Of a stretch of 64,000 bases of DNA, positions 46,991 through 57,720 are shown piece after piece (the first letter of the stretch is position 1; each line of letters begins with the position of its first letter). The position numbers and the translations under genes are program-made. Origin of the DNA: Flaccisagitta enflata (lineage: Eukaryota; Chaetognatha; Sagittoidea; Aphragmophora). Under the pieces are notes generated by a model. It saw only the letters and a list, made by a program, of their open reading frames with translations, was not told where the DNA came from and made no database searches. Location: contig OZ231126.1 of NCBI GenBank assembly GCA_965153355.1, positions 84,382,001 through 84,446,000 on the forward strand, in the 5' to 3' direction.

Positions 46991-47280
46991 TTTTGGGCAG
47001 AGGCCGAAGGGAGCAAGGGTCTCATGTTTCTAGGGGAATCTGTCCGTCCAAATCGTATGTACATCCATCCCCCTCATCCTCGCCGTCTCCTTGAGCCCAA
47101 ATCCAAACTACATGGCCCAAATCCAAGCAAAATAACCCAAATCCAAGCAAATTGGTCCAAATCTGGCTAGAAAACCTAAATTTTGGTCTTAGACCTAGAT
47201 TCTGGCTTCTAATACCTAGATTCTGGCTTCTAAAACCCACATCCTAGCCTTAGAGATCCTGATTTTGGTTTTCTTTTTCC
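46991..47280. repeat. Degenerate cassette end and 20-bp minisatellite
   Basis: GGGCAGAGGCCGAAGGGAGC, CTGTCCGTCC, then about eight imperfect units like CCCAAATCCAAGCAAAATAA. Only one cassette end is visible. Confidence 0.5.
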
Positions 47281-47339
47281 GAATCCTCCGCTAGAGCGAA
47301 TTTAATTCGAATAGCTTTGGGCCGTAATACATAAAACCC

Positions 47340-47430
47340 AGCCAACCCTTAGCCCTAAAGCTAACCCTGTCCCTAACCCTAACCCTAAAACTATCCCCAA
47401 CCCTAACCCTTACCCTAAACCCACCCCTGA
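47340..47430. repeat. Degenerate telomere-like (CCCTAA)n tract
   Basis: About ten imperfect units including CCCTAACCCTAACCCTAAAA, of the TTAGGG type used by most animals. Located about 450 bp outside the last recognisable palindrome base. Confidence 0.6.
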
Positions 47431-48282
47431 CCCTCATTTAAAAAACCACTTGAAAAGTCTTAAAAACAAAAGGTCAAAAGTCTTAAAAACAAAAGGTCAC
47501 AGATGATCGTACAATTGTACCCTTTGGCTCACCTATAAATGTTTCATCATTCATCCAAAAAGTGAAAGGTTGAAATGTTTTTTACCAAAATGGCTCAATC
47601 TTTCAATGACGTTTGATTCTCTGCTGGTTTGCGCCTACAGTACGTTGAAACTGCGAATTTGCTGTAAGAAGGGTGTAGGGATAGTTCTCCCATCCATATA
47701 ATCCTTTTGGTCTTTCCTTTGCTTCTTCTTGGTCTGAGGGCGCTATTCTATCAACGTGACAAAATCTCTCTAAGAGGAGGTCTATGGCAATTTGACCTTA
47801 GATCACGAGGGCCTTAGGTCCACTTCATGATCACTTTTTATCACTTCAATCCCAAGTTTTCTTTTTTTTAGAGGAGGGATTTAATCGAACTCACCTGGAA
47901 AAAAAATTATCCCTGATTTTTTATAGCTTTTCACAATTGATAGATTAATAGATTGTACTATGTAATAAAGATTCTTTGCAGTGGTTTGTTCAGCTGTTTG
48001 TAAATATCTAAAATATATAATATTTAAAACAAAGTAAAAATAATGAGAAAAGTAAAAAAGTAAAAAGTTTATTAAAAAAAGAGATAAGTAGTGAGAAAAA
48101 TGAAGAATGAAAAATGAAAAGTGAAAAGTGAAAAATGAAAAATGCAAGATGCAAGATGCAAGATGCAAAATGCAAATGCAAAATGAAATAGAACCCAGCG
48201 CAATCTATAGTAGAAAACCATGACATTATTCCCCCGGGGAAAAGCCCCGATATCCCTGGTAAACAAAGTTAACAAACCTTAG
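47431..48282. other. Non-coding stretch
   Basis: No gene seen. Contains a short AAGTGAAAAATGAAAAATG / ATGCAAG micro-array (48,095-48,190). Confidence 0.4.
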
Positions 48283-48366
48283 TTGCGTGGTAATAAAGGT
48301 AATAAAGGTAATAAAATTAATAAAGGTAATAAAGGTAATAAAGGTGATAAAGGTAATAAAGGTAAT
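48283..48366 (+). repeat. (GGTAATAAA)n short tandem repeat
   Basis: Nine-base units, about nine copies. Related GGTAATAAAGGTAAAGG runs occur at 49,540-49,610 and 51,478-51,550. Confidence 0.8.
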
Positions 48367-48469
48367 CATCTCAGTCTAAAGGCAATTGTTTTCCTGGCCC
48401 AGGATCAAAACAAACCCGGTTGCTAAAGTGCATTACCGTCATTAAGTGAATTCTTCATTTGAATCTGAA

Positions 48470-49040
48470 TCGCTCATCTTCGCCTGTCTAGAGGAATTTA
48501 CAGATTCAACCTTTTAGGGTGGCCGGCCGGAAGGGAGTAATTACGTTGCTATATTTTTAAAAATGTTACAATCAAATTTTACAACATTAGAAAGCCTAGC
48601 GTTTAAGCTTTCCTCTGTTCTACTTATTTTTCCAATACTCATAACATTTTGGATGTAGTGATTAAAAGAAGAAACATAGTTAATGATTTCATGAGCTCTC
48701 AAGCGTGAAATACGAAGTCTGAAAACGAACGTGATTGTATTTTCTCTAAGTGTGATAAGTCCTGGCCTTTTACCCAAACTTTGAAAGCTGATATCTCCTG
48801 AATGGATTGACCGATTGACTTGATTTTTTTTATGGTAACATCATATGACCTTGACTACTGATGTGTGAAGTTTCAGAAAATTTCAGGTAGTGCAACCACC
48901 CGAACCAGCCTACCTACCCAAAAATTTCAAATTAGCGTAGCTAGAAAAATATTCTACGAAATTTTCTGAAATTTTGCATGAACAACCATCCAACCCCCGG
49001 ACAAATCCTGAGTAAGTTGTACGGCGATCACGTAATTACT
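48470..49040 (+). repeat. Third copy of the arm segment 28,830-29,400
   Basis: Diverged but collinear with the right arm (CTAGCGTTTAAGCTTTCCTC, ATTGACCGATTGACTTGATT, AACAACCATCCAACCC). A dispersed repeat rather than part of the palindrome. Confidence 0.65.
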
Positions 49041-49243
49041 TTGGCTGTAATTGCATAAAAAATAGTTGAGGACAAACTGATGTAAAAGGATAGCCGCTTT
49101 CGTGGGAAAATATCAAGCTACCTTTCATAATCTTTCCAGTTCCATGAAGTTTAGATAAAATAGCTTGGAGCTAGCGGTTGAATTTTGTTCCGCTCTTCTA
49201 TCTTGGCATTAAAAGAAAAAAAAGTTTATAAATTTGCTCGGTC

Positions 49244-49442
49244 AATTCTCCGGCTACCGAAGTCGCATGCGGGTGGGCAGGAGGCCTGTTTAAGACCACT
49301 CCATCATTTGGGCAGGAGCAGTAAGGCCAAAGACCGCAAAATCCCCAAAAAAAGTAAAGTGTGACGGACGGACCGACGGACCAACGGACGGACGGACGGA
49401 CGGACAAAGCGGGTTGTAGAGTCGCGTAGCACGTGACTAAAT
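49244..49442 (+). mobile_element. Hairpin-GTCC insertion absent from the duplicate unit
   Basis: Flanked by a 23-bp direct repeat (49,221-49,243 and 49,443-49,465; AAAGTTTATAAATTTGC...) that is single in unit B (51,374-51,396). It begins within the start block (CCGGCTACCGAAGTCGC), lacking the first 15 or so bases, and ends GTAGCACGTGACTAAAT. It is 199 bp with a CGGACGGACGG run. Confidence 0.85.
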
Positions 49443-49612
49443 AAAGTTTATAAATTTGCTCGGTCGATTCTTCTCCTTGGATCAGTTCATGGTAAACGAC
49501 TCTAGAAGCCTGCGCTTGTTTTACGGCGATTACACTGTAAAGATAATAAAGATAATGAAGGTAATGAAGGTAATAAAGGTAAAGGTAATAAAGGTAAAGG
49601 TAATAAATCTAA

Positions 49613-49770
49613 TAAAGTACGTAAAGTACCCTTCAGTACCTAATGTACCCTAAAGTACCATATAGTACCTACAACTACCCTAAAGTACCTAAAAGTACCC
49701 TATTCTACCCTTGATACCTATAGTACCCTAAAGTACCCTTAAGTACCCTAAAGTACCCTTAGGTACCCTA
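49613..49770 (+). repeat. (AAAGTACCCT)n minisatellite
   Basis: About 15 imperfect 9-11-bp units, repeated in unit B at 51,552-51,712. Confidence 0.8.
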
Positions 49771-49829
49771 AAGAAATTACCTTTAAAATGAAGATTAAAT
49801 ATTTATATTACACAAAAAGAGTTACGTGA

Positions 49830-49905
49830 CTGACCGACGGATAGGCCGACCGACCAACAGACCGACACAGACTACAGGTACGCGTTAAATGCCGACTAAA
49901 AATAG
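49830..49905 (+). mobile_element. Short degraded hairpin-GTCC element
   Basis: TGACCGACGGATAGGCCGAC ... ACAGACTACAGGTACGCG. In unit B (51,752-51,825) the same place is better preserved, ending TAGAGTCGCGTTCATGCGAC. Confidence 0.5.
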
Positions 49906-50815
49906 TTAAAGTTTGGTAATCCCCAGTTATATCCCCCATCAAATTTGTCACAAAAATATTTAGGGGAATATAAGGGGGGTGTCCCCGGCTGTGTCCCAGG
50001 GATGTCCCCCAGGGATGTCCCCTGTTGAGTTAGGTTATGCTCAATCTATTCACAAAAAAGTAAAAAATTAAGTTTCAACGGTAATTCTCAGGGGAATCCC
50101 CAACATAATTCCTTATTGAAACTAAGTGAATTCTATTTGTGCACGAAACTTTTAAGTGCTTCGCATAGCAAAAGTTGGGAGTATCCCTTCACCCTACTTA
50201 GGTGATGTGGAGATGCAAAAATCATGAACATGACCATTTTCCTTTTTTCAAAATTCCTTCATCTTCCATTTTTGTTTTGGCCTTAAAGTTTCCACAGATT
50301 TCCCCGAATTCAGCAAAATCCTGTGTAGTTTTGTTACAAAAAGGATAATTATTTATTTTAGAAAATCATGATGCTTGTAAAAATAAACTAAAATCTTAGA
50401 ACATAAGCTATGAAAAAGCTTGTGAAAAGGCAGAATTGTAATTCTTCAAAAAAAAAGAAATTTGTAAAAGCTAATTAAAACAATATCAGCATATTGTTTT
50501 ATCCCACTGCATTATGCAAATTAGGCCCTCAAAAACAATTTTCTAAAAAACGGAAGATGAACAATTTTTGATAAAAGAAAAATGGTAAAGGTCCTAAAAT
50601 TGACCACTCCACATTAGGTAAAGAGGGCGAGAAGAAATAAACAACTTTTGCTATGTGAAGCACCCAAACGAAACATATGTGAATGAAAAAAACAAAAGTG
50701 AACCAGGGATATCATTGGGGGACATCCCCCATTTAGTCCCCAAATCATTTCTTTCACAAACTTAAAGGGGGACATAACTAGGGAATTCCAGACTCTAATT
50801 ATTTTCAACCGAGGA
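49906..50815. mobile_element. GGGGACA foldback with a MITE inside
   Basis: Inverted blocks at 49,906-50,010 (AATCCCCAGTTATATCCCCC) and 50,695-50,815 (GGGGGACATAACTAGGGAAT) flank the MITE at 50,154-50,666, suggesting nested insertion. Confidence 0.5.
50154..50666. mobile_element. 0.5-kb MITE, unit A copy
   Basis: AAGTGCTTCGCATAGCAAAA to TTTTGCTATGTGAAGCACCC. ACGAAAC lies near both outer edges, a likely degraded 7-9-bp target duplication. Same family as 16,154-16,641. Confidence 0.7.
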
Positions 50816-50885
50816 TATTGGGGCTTTTCCCCCCGGGGAATAATATCACTACAGATTGCACTGTGTACTATGAAGGAAATGAAAA

Positions 50886-51065
50886 AAGACTCTACACCCC
50901 GCTTTGTCCGTCCGTCCATTGGTTGGTCGGCCGGTCGGTCACACTTTATTTTTTTATAATTTTCATTTTTTGGCATTACTGCTCCTGCTCAAATGGTCTA
51001 AAGACCTCCAATATGGCCCCTGCCCACCCGCATGCAACTTTGGTAGCCGTGTATCCGGCCTTGTC
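50886..51065 (-). mobile_element. Hairpin-GTCC element lacking its hairpin, unit A
   Basis: Begins abruptly at GACTCTACACCCCGC and runs to CCCGCATGCAACTTTGG and CCGGCCTTG. The start segment is AGTTGCATGC. Copy in unit B at 52,805-52,984. Confidence 0.65.
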
Positions 51066-52077
51066 TACCTAATAACAGGAACATATACAGTCTATGGACA
51101 AAACCAGGAGAGTAGATTTTGCTGATCACCGGTATGATGCTAAGAACCCCTGGACAAATCCTGAGTAAGTTGTATGGCGATCACGTAATTACTTTTGCCG
51201 TAATTGCATAAAAAATAGTTGAGGACAAACTGATGTAAAAGGATAGCCGCTTCCGTGTGAAAATATCAAGCTACCTTTCATAATCTTTCCAGTTCCATGA
51301 AGTTTAGATAAAATAGCTTGGAGCTAGCGGTTGAATTTTGTTCCGCTCTTCTATCTTGGCAATAAAAGAAAAAAAAGTTTATAAATTTGCTCGGTCGATT
51401 CTTCTCCTTGGATCAGTTCATGGTAAACGACTCTAGAAGCCTGCGCTTGTTTTACGGCGATTACACTGTTATGTAAAGATAATAAAGATAATGAAGGTAA
51501 TGAAGGTAATAAAGGTAAAGGTAATAAAGGTAAAGGTAATAAATCTAATAAAGTACGTAAAGTACCCTTCAGTACCTAATGTACCCTAAAGTACCATATA
51601 GTACCTACAACTACCCTAAAGTACCTAAAAGTACCCTATTGTACCCTTGATACCTATAGTACCCTAAAGTACCCTTAAGTACCCTAAAGTACCCTTAGGT
51701 ACCCTAAAGTGCCTTTAAAATGAAGATTAGAGCCATATTTTAAAAAAGTTACGTGACGGACCGACGGACCGACCGACCAACAGACCGACACAGCGGCTTC
51801 TAGAGTCGCGTTCATGCGACTAAAAATAGTTAAAGTTTGGTAATCCCCAGTTATATCCCCCATCAAATTTGTCACAAAAATATTTAGGGGAATATAAGGG
51901 GGGTGTCCCCGGCTGTGTCCCAGGGATGTCCCCCAGGGATGTCCCCTGTTGAGTTAGGTTATGCTCAATCTATTCACAAAAAAGTAAAAAATTAAGTTTC
52001 AACGGTAATTCTCAGGGGAATCCCCAACATAATTCCTTATTGAAACTAAGTGAATTCTATTTGTGCACGAAACTTTT

Positions 52078-52585
52078 AAGTGCTTCGCATAGCAAAAGTT
52101 GGGAGTATCCCTTCACCCTACTTAGGTGATGTGGAGATGCAAAAATCATGAACATGACCATTTTCCTTTTTTCAAAATTCCTTCATCTTCTATTTTTGTT
52201 TTGGCCTTAAAGTTTCAACAGATTTCCCCGAATTCAGCAAAATCCTGTGTAGTTTTGTTACAAAAATGATAATTATTTGTTTTAGAAAATCATGATGCTT
52301 GTAAAAATAAACTAAAATCTTAGAAAATAAGCAATGAAAAAGCTTGTGAAAAGGCAGAATTGTTATTCTTTGAAAAAAAGAAATTTGTAAAAGTTAATTC
52401 AAACAATATCAGCGTATTTATTTTATCAACATGTCATGTAATTAAGCCCTAAAAACAATTTCTAAAAAACGGAAGATGAACAATTGCAGATAAAAGAAAA
52501 ATGGTGAGTGTCTTAAAATTGGCCACTCCACATTAGGTAAAGAGGGCGAAAAAAAATAAACAACTTTTGCTATGTGAAGCACCCA
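52078..52585. mobile_element. 0.5-kb MITE, unit B copy
   Basis: Same element and flanks as 50,154-50,666, so it was present before the tandem duplication. Confidence 0.7.
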
Positions 52586-52804
52586 AACGAAACATATGTG
52601 AATGAAAAAAACAAAAGTGAACCAGGGATATCATTGGGGGACATCCCCCATTTAGTCCCCAAATCATTTCTTTCACAAACTTAAAGGGGGACATAACTAG
52701 GGAATTCCAGACTCTAATTATTTTCAACCGAGGATATTGGGGCTTTTCCCCCCGGGGAATAATATCACTACAGATTGCACTGTGTACTATGAAGGAAATG
52801 AAAA

Positions 52805-52984
52805 AAGACTCTACACCCCGCTTTGTCCGTCCGTCCATTGGTTGGTCGGCCGGTCGGTCACACTTTATTTTTTTATAATTTTCATTTTTTGGCATTACTG
52901 CTCCTGCTCAAATGGTCTAAAGACCTCCAATATGGCCCCTGCCCACCCGCATGCAACTTTGGTAGCCGTGTATCCGGCCTTGTC
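52805..52984 (-). mobile_element. Hairpin-GTCC element lacking its hairpin, unit B
   Basis: Duplicate of 50,886-51,065, essentially identical. Confidence 0.65.
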
Positions 52985-53006
52985 TACCTAATAACAGGAA
53001 CATATA

Positions 53007-53424
53007 CAGTCTATGGACAAAACCAGGAGAGTAGATTTTGCTGATCACCGGTATGATGCTAAGAACTGAAAAAATTAAGGGAAGAACAATTATTACCTGT
53101 AGTAATCGTACAAAATGTAGGCTTGTAATTTCCTCATAGAAAATGACTGAGGACTGAAAGAAACTATTGCAAGAGCGATTACTACAGGTAGTAATCGTTC
53201 TACCGTTAGTTTCTTTCAGTCCTAAGTAATTTTTTTCCTGGTTATTGCAAACCTATATTTTGAACGATTACTACGGGTAGTAATCGTTTTTCCATTAATT
53301 CTTTCAGTCTTTAGTAAATTTCTATGAGGTAATTACAAACCTACATTTTAAAATCAACTACGCCTAAGCAACATTACGGTGATCAACAAAATCTACTGCC
53401 CTCGTTTTGTCCATAGACTGTAAA
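53007..53424. mobile_element. TA-flanked MITE with a chain of hairpins
   Basis: Inverted ends TACAGTCTATGGACAAAACC and TTTTGTCCATAGACTGTA extend about 55 bp (GTAGATTTTGCTGATCACCG against CGGTGATCAACAAAATCTAC). Inside, the 20-bp inverted motif GATTACTACAGGTAGTAATC or a variant occurs three times about 90 bp apart, at about 53,090, 53,179 and 53,270, joined by segments that are reverse complements of each other. Non-coding. Confidence 0.7.
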
Positions 53425-53671
53425 ACAACCAAAAACCTAGGGATATATTTTTTTCAAGCTTTGGTTTGGTTATCTGCATAAATCCCTCTAATATTTCATC
53501 ATTTTTACCCTTTTCCTTATTTCCAGTTTATCTCTAGACAGCCTCCCAGTCCTGTTGGAACCTCCTCCTAGGCTCGAGATGTAAAAGAGAGCTACATCTG
53601 TTGCCTCTCCCTCCCTTTTTTCCCCCTCGAGATATGGGCTCCTTCCCCCGTTCATCTATGAAATACCTCTT

Positions 53672-53767
<96 letters not shown>

Positions 53768-54040
53768 TGTCAATCAGGCGCTTACTCCCTCTTCATTTCC
53801 CTTGGCGCTTTTCTATGCGCCTAAAACGCATTAGACACGTTTTTTTCCGTAGAACACGTTGCTTTTAGTTTCGTCATAGGCGCCAGTTTCGTCATGCACA
53901 AAGGAATGAAAGAAAAAAAAAATGCCACAACTGAGCCACCTCATTGCATAACGCTGAGTTAAACACGAGCTTTATTGCCGAATTAAACTTGCCTTTGTTG
54001 CGTATTGGAAAACTGAATGAGGTAATTTTACTCCCTTTTT
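53425..54040. other. Non-coding with a (CT)n tract
   Basis: CT microsatellite at about 53,664-53,765. No supported gene on either side. Confidence 0.5.
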
Positions 54041-54110
54041 TTAGGCAGCGGTCCCGAAGGGCTAGATGACCTATGCTTTCACATATATAGGTAGGGTACC
54101 AAATCGATAA
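54041..54110. repeat. Isolated cassette end
   Basis: GGCAGCGGTCCCGAAGGGCT then AGATGACCTATGCTTTCACA, matching the end at 12,660-12,705. Confidence 0.45.
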
Positions 54111-54469
54111 GAGCTAAAATGGTCAAAAATATGTTTCCGCATGTGGATTGACTCATAATTACATGTATTTGAATAGTCAGAGCCATAAATGACACTTTGG
54201 ATTAATTTAATAGCCGCTTTGTAAGTGGAAGTGAGTGGAATATGCCGATCATTTTCTGGTACATTTTTTCCTTGAAGAAATTAAGCCATACCAATTTTTA
54301 AAATGGGCCAATACGAAGGCGTGGCAGCAAAAACCCACCAGGTGAATAATTTGGATACTGATTGACACGCTGGCAACAGCCAGATCACTGAACGTAATGG
54401 CCTCATTTTGTTCCAATTTTTAAATGTCTTTTATTTAGTCGAAAAATCAATGGTTAATTACGCAGTTGG
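54111..54469. other. Nothing recognised
   Basis: AT-rich single-copy sequence in this window, without element ends or plausible exons. Confidence 0.3.
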
Positions 54470-54715
54470 TTTACAGACACAGGCAGGCAGACAAACAGGC
54501 AGACAGGCAAGCAAATAGACCAACAAGAAAGAGATAAAGACATTAGGCCTTGGTAGCAACCCATTCAAACTGCAGTTGCAAATGGTTGAGCAGGGGCAGG
54601 GGCAGGGGCAGGGGCAAAAATCCAATTTTAAAACCTGACAGACAGATGGATGGACAAAAGGATGGACAGAACAACACAGCAAGGTATTAAGTTGCATGCC
54701 TTCGACTTAAAAAGG
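54470..54715 (+). mobile_element. Degraded hairpin-GTCC relative
   Basis: GGCAGGGGCAGGGGCAGG run, CAGACAGATGGATGGAC, then CAGCAAGGTATTAAGTTGCA, TGCCTTCGACTTAAAAAG. The overall order of blocks matches the family but the hairpin is imperfect. Confidence 0.5.
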
Positions 54716-55365
54716 ATGTCGCCGTGTAAGGAAGAATTATCTTCATTCATTCATTTTTGGTTATGAAATGTTAAAAGTAAAAAAGTTGCTTACTGTATTG
54801 AGAAAATCAAAATATTGCTGAATCACCTAATTCACACCTAATTGTAACTCACACCTGCACGCATATTTTTTCTCAATGAATTAGGGCAATGGTCCATGAA
54901 ATTAGTCAATTCACAAGCAATATCTGTTGCGCCTTGCTTGCTCCACTAGACTACAATGTGGTAGTTGGAAAGATCCTGGCAAGAATGAATTTCTGATATA
55001 GTATTAAAAACAAGTTCATTAAAACAACATTGCGTGCGTCAGACCTTTCAAACAAAACCTCTAACAATCATGGAAAGGTGACCAAAAGACACTTCAAGCA
55101 ATTACTTAGGACCTTGAATTCAACCATGGGGTTCTCTATAATGACAATTCCTCAAAAATCAACATTTGTGAGGAACCGACAAAGCATACTGGTATTCACT
55201 ATTCATATGCTGCCGTTTTTTTTTTATTCGAATTTGCCATCATAACAGTCTCTTATGCTAATTAGAAATTGTTTTTGACTTTCCGCTTAAGCTATAGAAA
55301 ATAAAATTCAAAAGATTAACTTTTTTCAAAATCATTAAAAGATGCAGGGTAATACCCCTTTTTAG
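54716..55365. other. Non-coding stretch
   Basis: A 71-codon frame (55,030-55,245) has no splice or homology support. Nothing else is recognised. Confidence 0.3.
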
Positions 55366-55485
55366 GCTTCCCCAGCTGACAGACAGATGGATGGACAGAT
55401 GTAGGGATGGATGGACTGACAGACAGACAGAGAGACAAACGGACAGTGAGGTGTAGAGTCGCGTAGCATTCAAGTGAAAAAATGT
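55366..55485 (+). mobile_element. Hairpin-GTCC relative, 3' part
   Basis: GACAGACAGATGGATGGACA run ending GGTGTAGAGTCGCGTAGC and ATTCAAGTGAAAAA. The distal hairpin arm is degraded. Confidence 0.5.
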
Positions 55486-56302
55486 TTCTGCATGCAACAC
55501 AGAATTTGTTCACGTCAGATCTAAGCATTGATTCTATGGTGGTATTTATCCTCTTTCTTTACTTCAGATAGGCTGACGTTAATGCCGCTAGCCTTTTTCA
55601 GCATGGGCGAAAATATTTTTTAAAAACAGATTTGGATTCAGCGTGGCGTGTTCTACACGGTCATCATGCGTGTATTGGCGATTGGGGCTCTAAACGAGCT
55701 CAAATGGTGATTTTCTAAGGAGTTTTCTTTCAAATACATTGATTTTACGAAAAAAACACAGTGACTCATCATTTAGACCATTTGAAACGAACTAGAACAT
55801 AAACCAAATCATAATTTCATAGTACTATGCCATTTTAACTGACAATTAGCTATATCGAAATTTCTGCCAACTTTTTTTTCTCTGTCTGCCCTGCTCCTTC
55901 CCTCATCTTTAATCTCAACTACCTTAGGCAGGGCATGGGTACCGCTGACCATCGATCGCTTTTGCGACTATTCATTTTTCACTTTTTCAATGCCAACGCA
56001 AAATAATGGAACTTAACGCCATGACCAATTATATGCGTGGGTTAGATGAAGACTGACTTCGACTTTTTTTCCAATAAATACCGAGGAAATTAAGAAGGCT
56101 TTAAAAGAATTTCAGGCTGAAAACGGCTGAAAATTTAGGAACAGAGGCTGAGTTCAAAAAAGTTGTCTCTTATAAAAAGAAAAAAGTGTATTGAAATCTT
56201 TCTTAGTAGCGGGATTATAAAGGTTTTCACAATAAAATTTGGAAATCGTTTTTTGCAAAAAACAAAATAATTATTTTAGTCGAGTTGGTGGGCAGAAAAT
56301 AA
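55486..56302. other. Non-coding with one cassette fragment
   Basis: CTGCCCTGCTCC ... GGCAGGGCATGGGTACCGCT (55,890-55,965) is a cassette-type fragment, also seen at 22,950-23,020. No gene. Confidence 0.35.
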
Positions 56303-56930
56303 ACAAGGCCGGGTACACGGCTACCCCAGTCGTGTGCGGGTGGGCAGGAGCAGTGCAGGAGAGCATTTGGGCAAGAGCGTCTGGGCTTAAAAAACTCAAA
56401 AACGTCGAAAAAGTAACAGGTCGCCCAAGGGCAATACGTGGTCAGCGATACCCGTTGCCCTGCTTTGCATGGTTGTAAATCAGAAAGAGAGGCAGGGCAG
56501 CAGCCTTGAAGGGGACAAAGTCCTGTAGAACACAGGGGACTTTCATTCATCCGTCCATCCATCCATCCGCCCACCCCCCCCCCCCCCCCCGGCCCTCCCA
56601 GGCCCAAAATCTTCCCTCTCAGGCCTTGAATCTTAGAGGGCAGATTCAAGGCCTCAAAGGACTGATTTAAGGCCTGAGAGGGCAGCTTTCAGGCCTGAGA
56701 GGGCATATTTTAGGCCTGAGAGGGGAGATTTCAAGCCTAAGAGGGCCTGGGGGGACGAACGAACAAACGGACGAACAAACGAACAAATGAACGACGGAAA
56801 GTCCCCTGTGCTCTACAGGACTTCGTCCTCTGTGGAGCCGCTGCCCAAAAAGGGGACCGACCGACTAACCGACCAACCGACCGACGGACCGACATAGCGG
56901 GGTATCGAGTCGCGTGGCACGCAACTAAAA
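56303..56930 (+). mobile_element. Hairpin-GTCC element split by a minisatellite cassette
   Basis: The start (CAAGGCCGGGTACACGGC, AGTCGTGTGCGGGTGGGC) runs to AAAAAGTAA near 56,415. It resumes at ACCGACCGACTAACCGACC (56,857) and ends with the hairpin AGTCGCGTGGCACGCAACT. The cassette lies between. Confidence 0.7.
56410..56850. mobile_element. Inverted-end cassette with 20-bp-class minisatellite
   Basis: Ends GGCAGCAGCCTTGAAGGGG, AAGTCCTGTAGAACACAGGG, GACTTTCATTC and their complement (GAAAGTCCCCTGTGCTCTAC, AGGACTTCGTCC, GAGCCGCTGCCC). Interior: TCCATCC run, C16-17 run, units like GGCCTGAGAGGGCAGATTT, and a (GAACGAACAAAC) run. Confidence 0.65.
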
Positions 56931-57239
56931 AAATGCATAAAAGAAGGAAAAAGACGAAAGCCGAGATACAGATTAGTCGATTTTCATGCCAGACAAACAA
57001 CATTACGTAACATGAAGAAACTCAAATTGTTGTTGTTGTAGTCGACGATGTTGTGTCAATGTTGGAAAATTGGATGAGATGATTTTAATCTCCATTGTCT
57101 CGTCAATGCTTTTCGTTTTTCTTCCCTTCATATATCTTTTTCTATTCCTGTCGCTATCACCAATGCTAACGAAGTTAATTGAAAAATGCGTGGTCACAGG
57201 AAGTGGGGACTGGGGGGAAGGTACTTTTATCGGAATCTT

Positions 57240-57720
57240 TCTTCCTTTTTAGTCGCTCGCTAAGCGCTTTTGTAAGAGGGTGTGTCCTTAGGTCGGAAGG
57301 AAGATCGGGAATACGCATGTCAGAGTGCCGGAATTGGCCGAAACTGGCTTACCCCCCATCATCATGTGTTTCCTTTGCTTAAATGCTATCAAATGATTCG
57401 TTGCGCGATTTTCAAATCGATCGAGAACCATCGTTAGGGTGACCATAAGGTTTTCATAGAAATCTATGGCGGAGGCAGAATTCGCATGATAAAAATATTG
57501 TTTCCAATGCTAATTCAATACAAACTTCAACCACACCCTAACGATGGTTCCCGATCGAATTGAAGGTCGCGCGATGGCTCGTTTGACAGAACTTTGGCAA
57601 AAGAAAAAGATGATGGCGGGGGGAAAGCTAGTTTCGCCCTTTTTTTGGCACCCTGACACTCGTAATCGGGAACGCGAGAATTTGGATGACGCAAAATAGC
57701 AATATTTGAGCATTATGGCC
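57240..57720. repeat. Foldback with arms of about 140 bp
   Basis: 57,300-57,440 and 57,530-57,690 are diverged inverted copies (GAACCATCGTTAGGGTG against CACCCTAACGATGGTTC; CCCCCCATCATCATG against GATGATGGCGGGGGG). The left side starts with hairpin AGTCGCTCGCTAAGCGCTT. Confidence 0.6.

Larger units (their letters stand above)
48992..51144 (+). repeat. Tandem duplication, unit A (2,153 bp)
   Basis: From AACCCCCGGACAAATCCTG to GGTATGATGCTAAG, immediately followed by a second copy starting AACCCCTGGACAAATCCTG. It contains a hairpin-GTCC insertion, a GTACCCTAAA minisatellite, a MITE, and the first 57 bp of a second MITE. Confidence 0.85.
51145..53063 (+). repeat. Tandem duplication, unit B (1,919 bp)
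   Basis: Collinear with unit A and very similar throughout. It lacks the 222-bp insertion (element plus one direct repeat) and has a TTATG insertion at 51,469. Ends in a MITE that continues beyond it. Confidence 0.85.
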
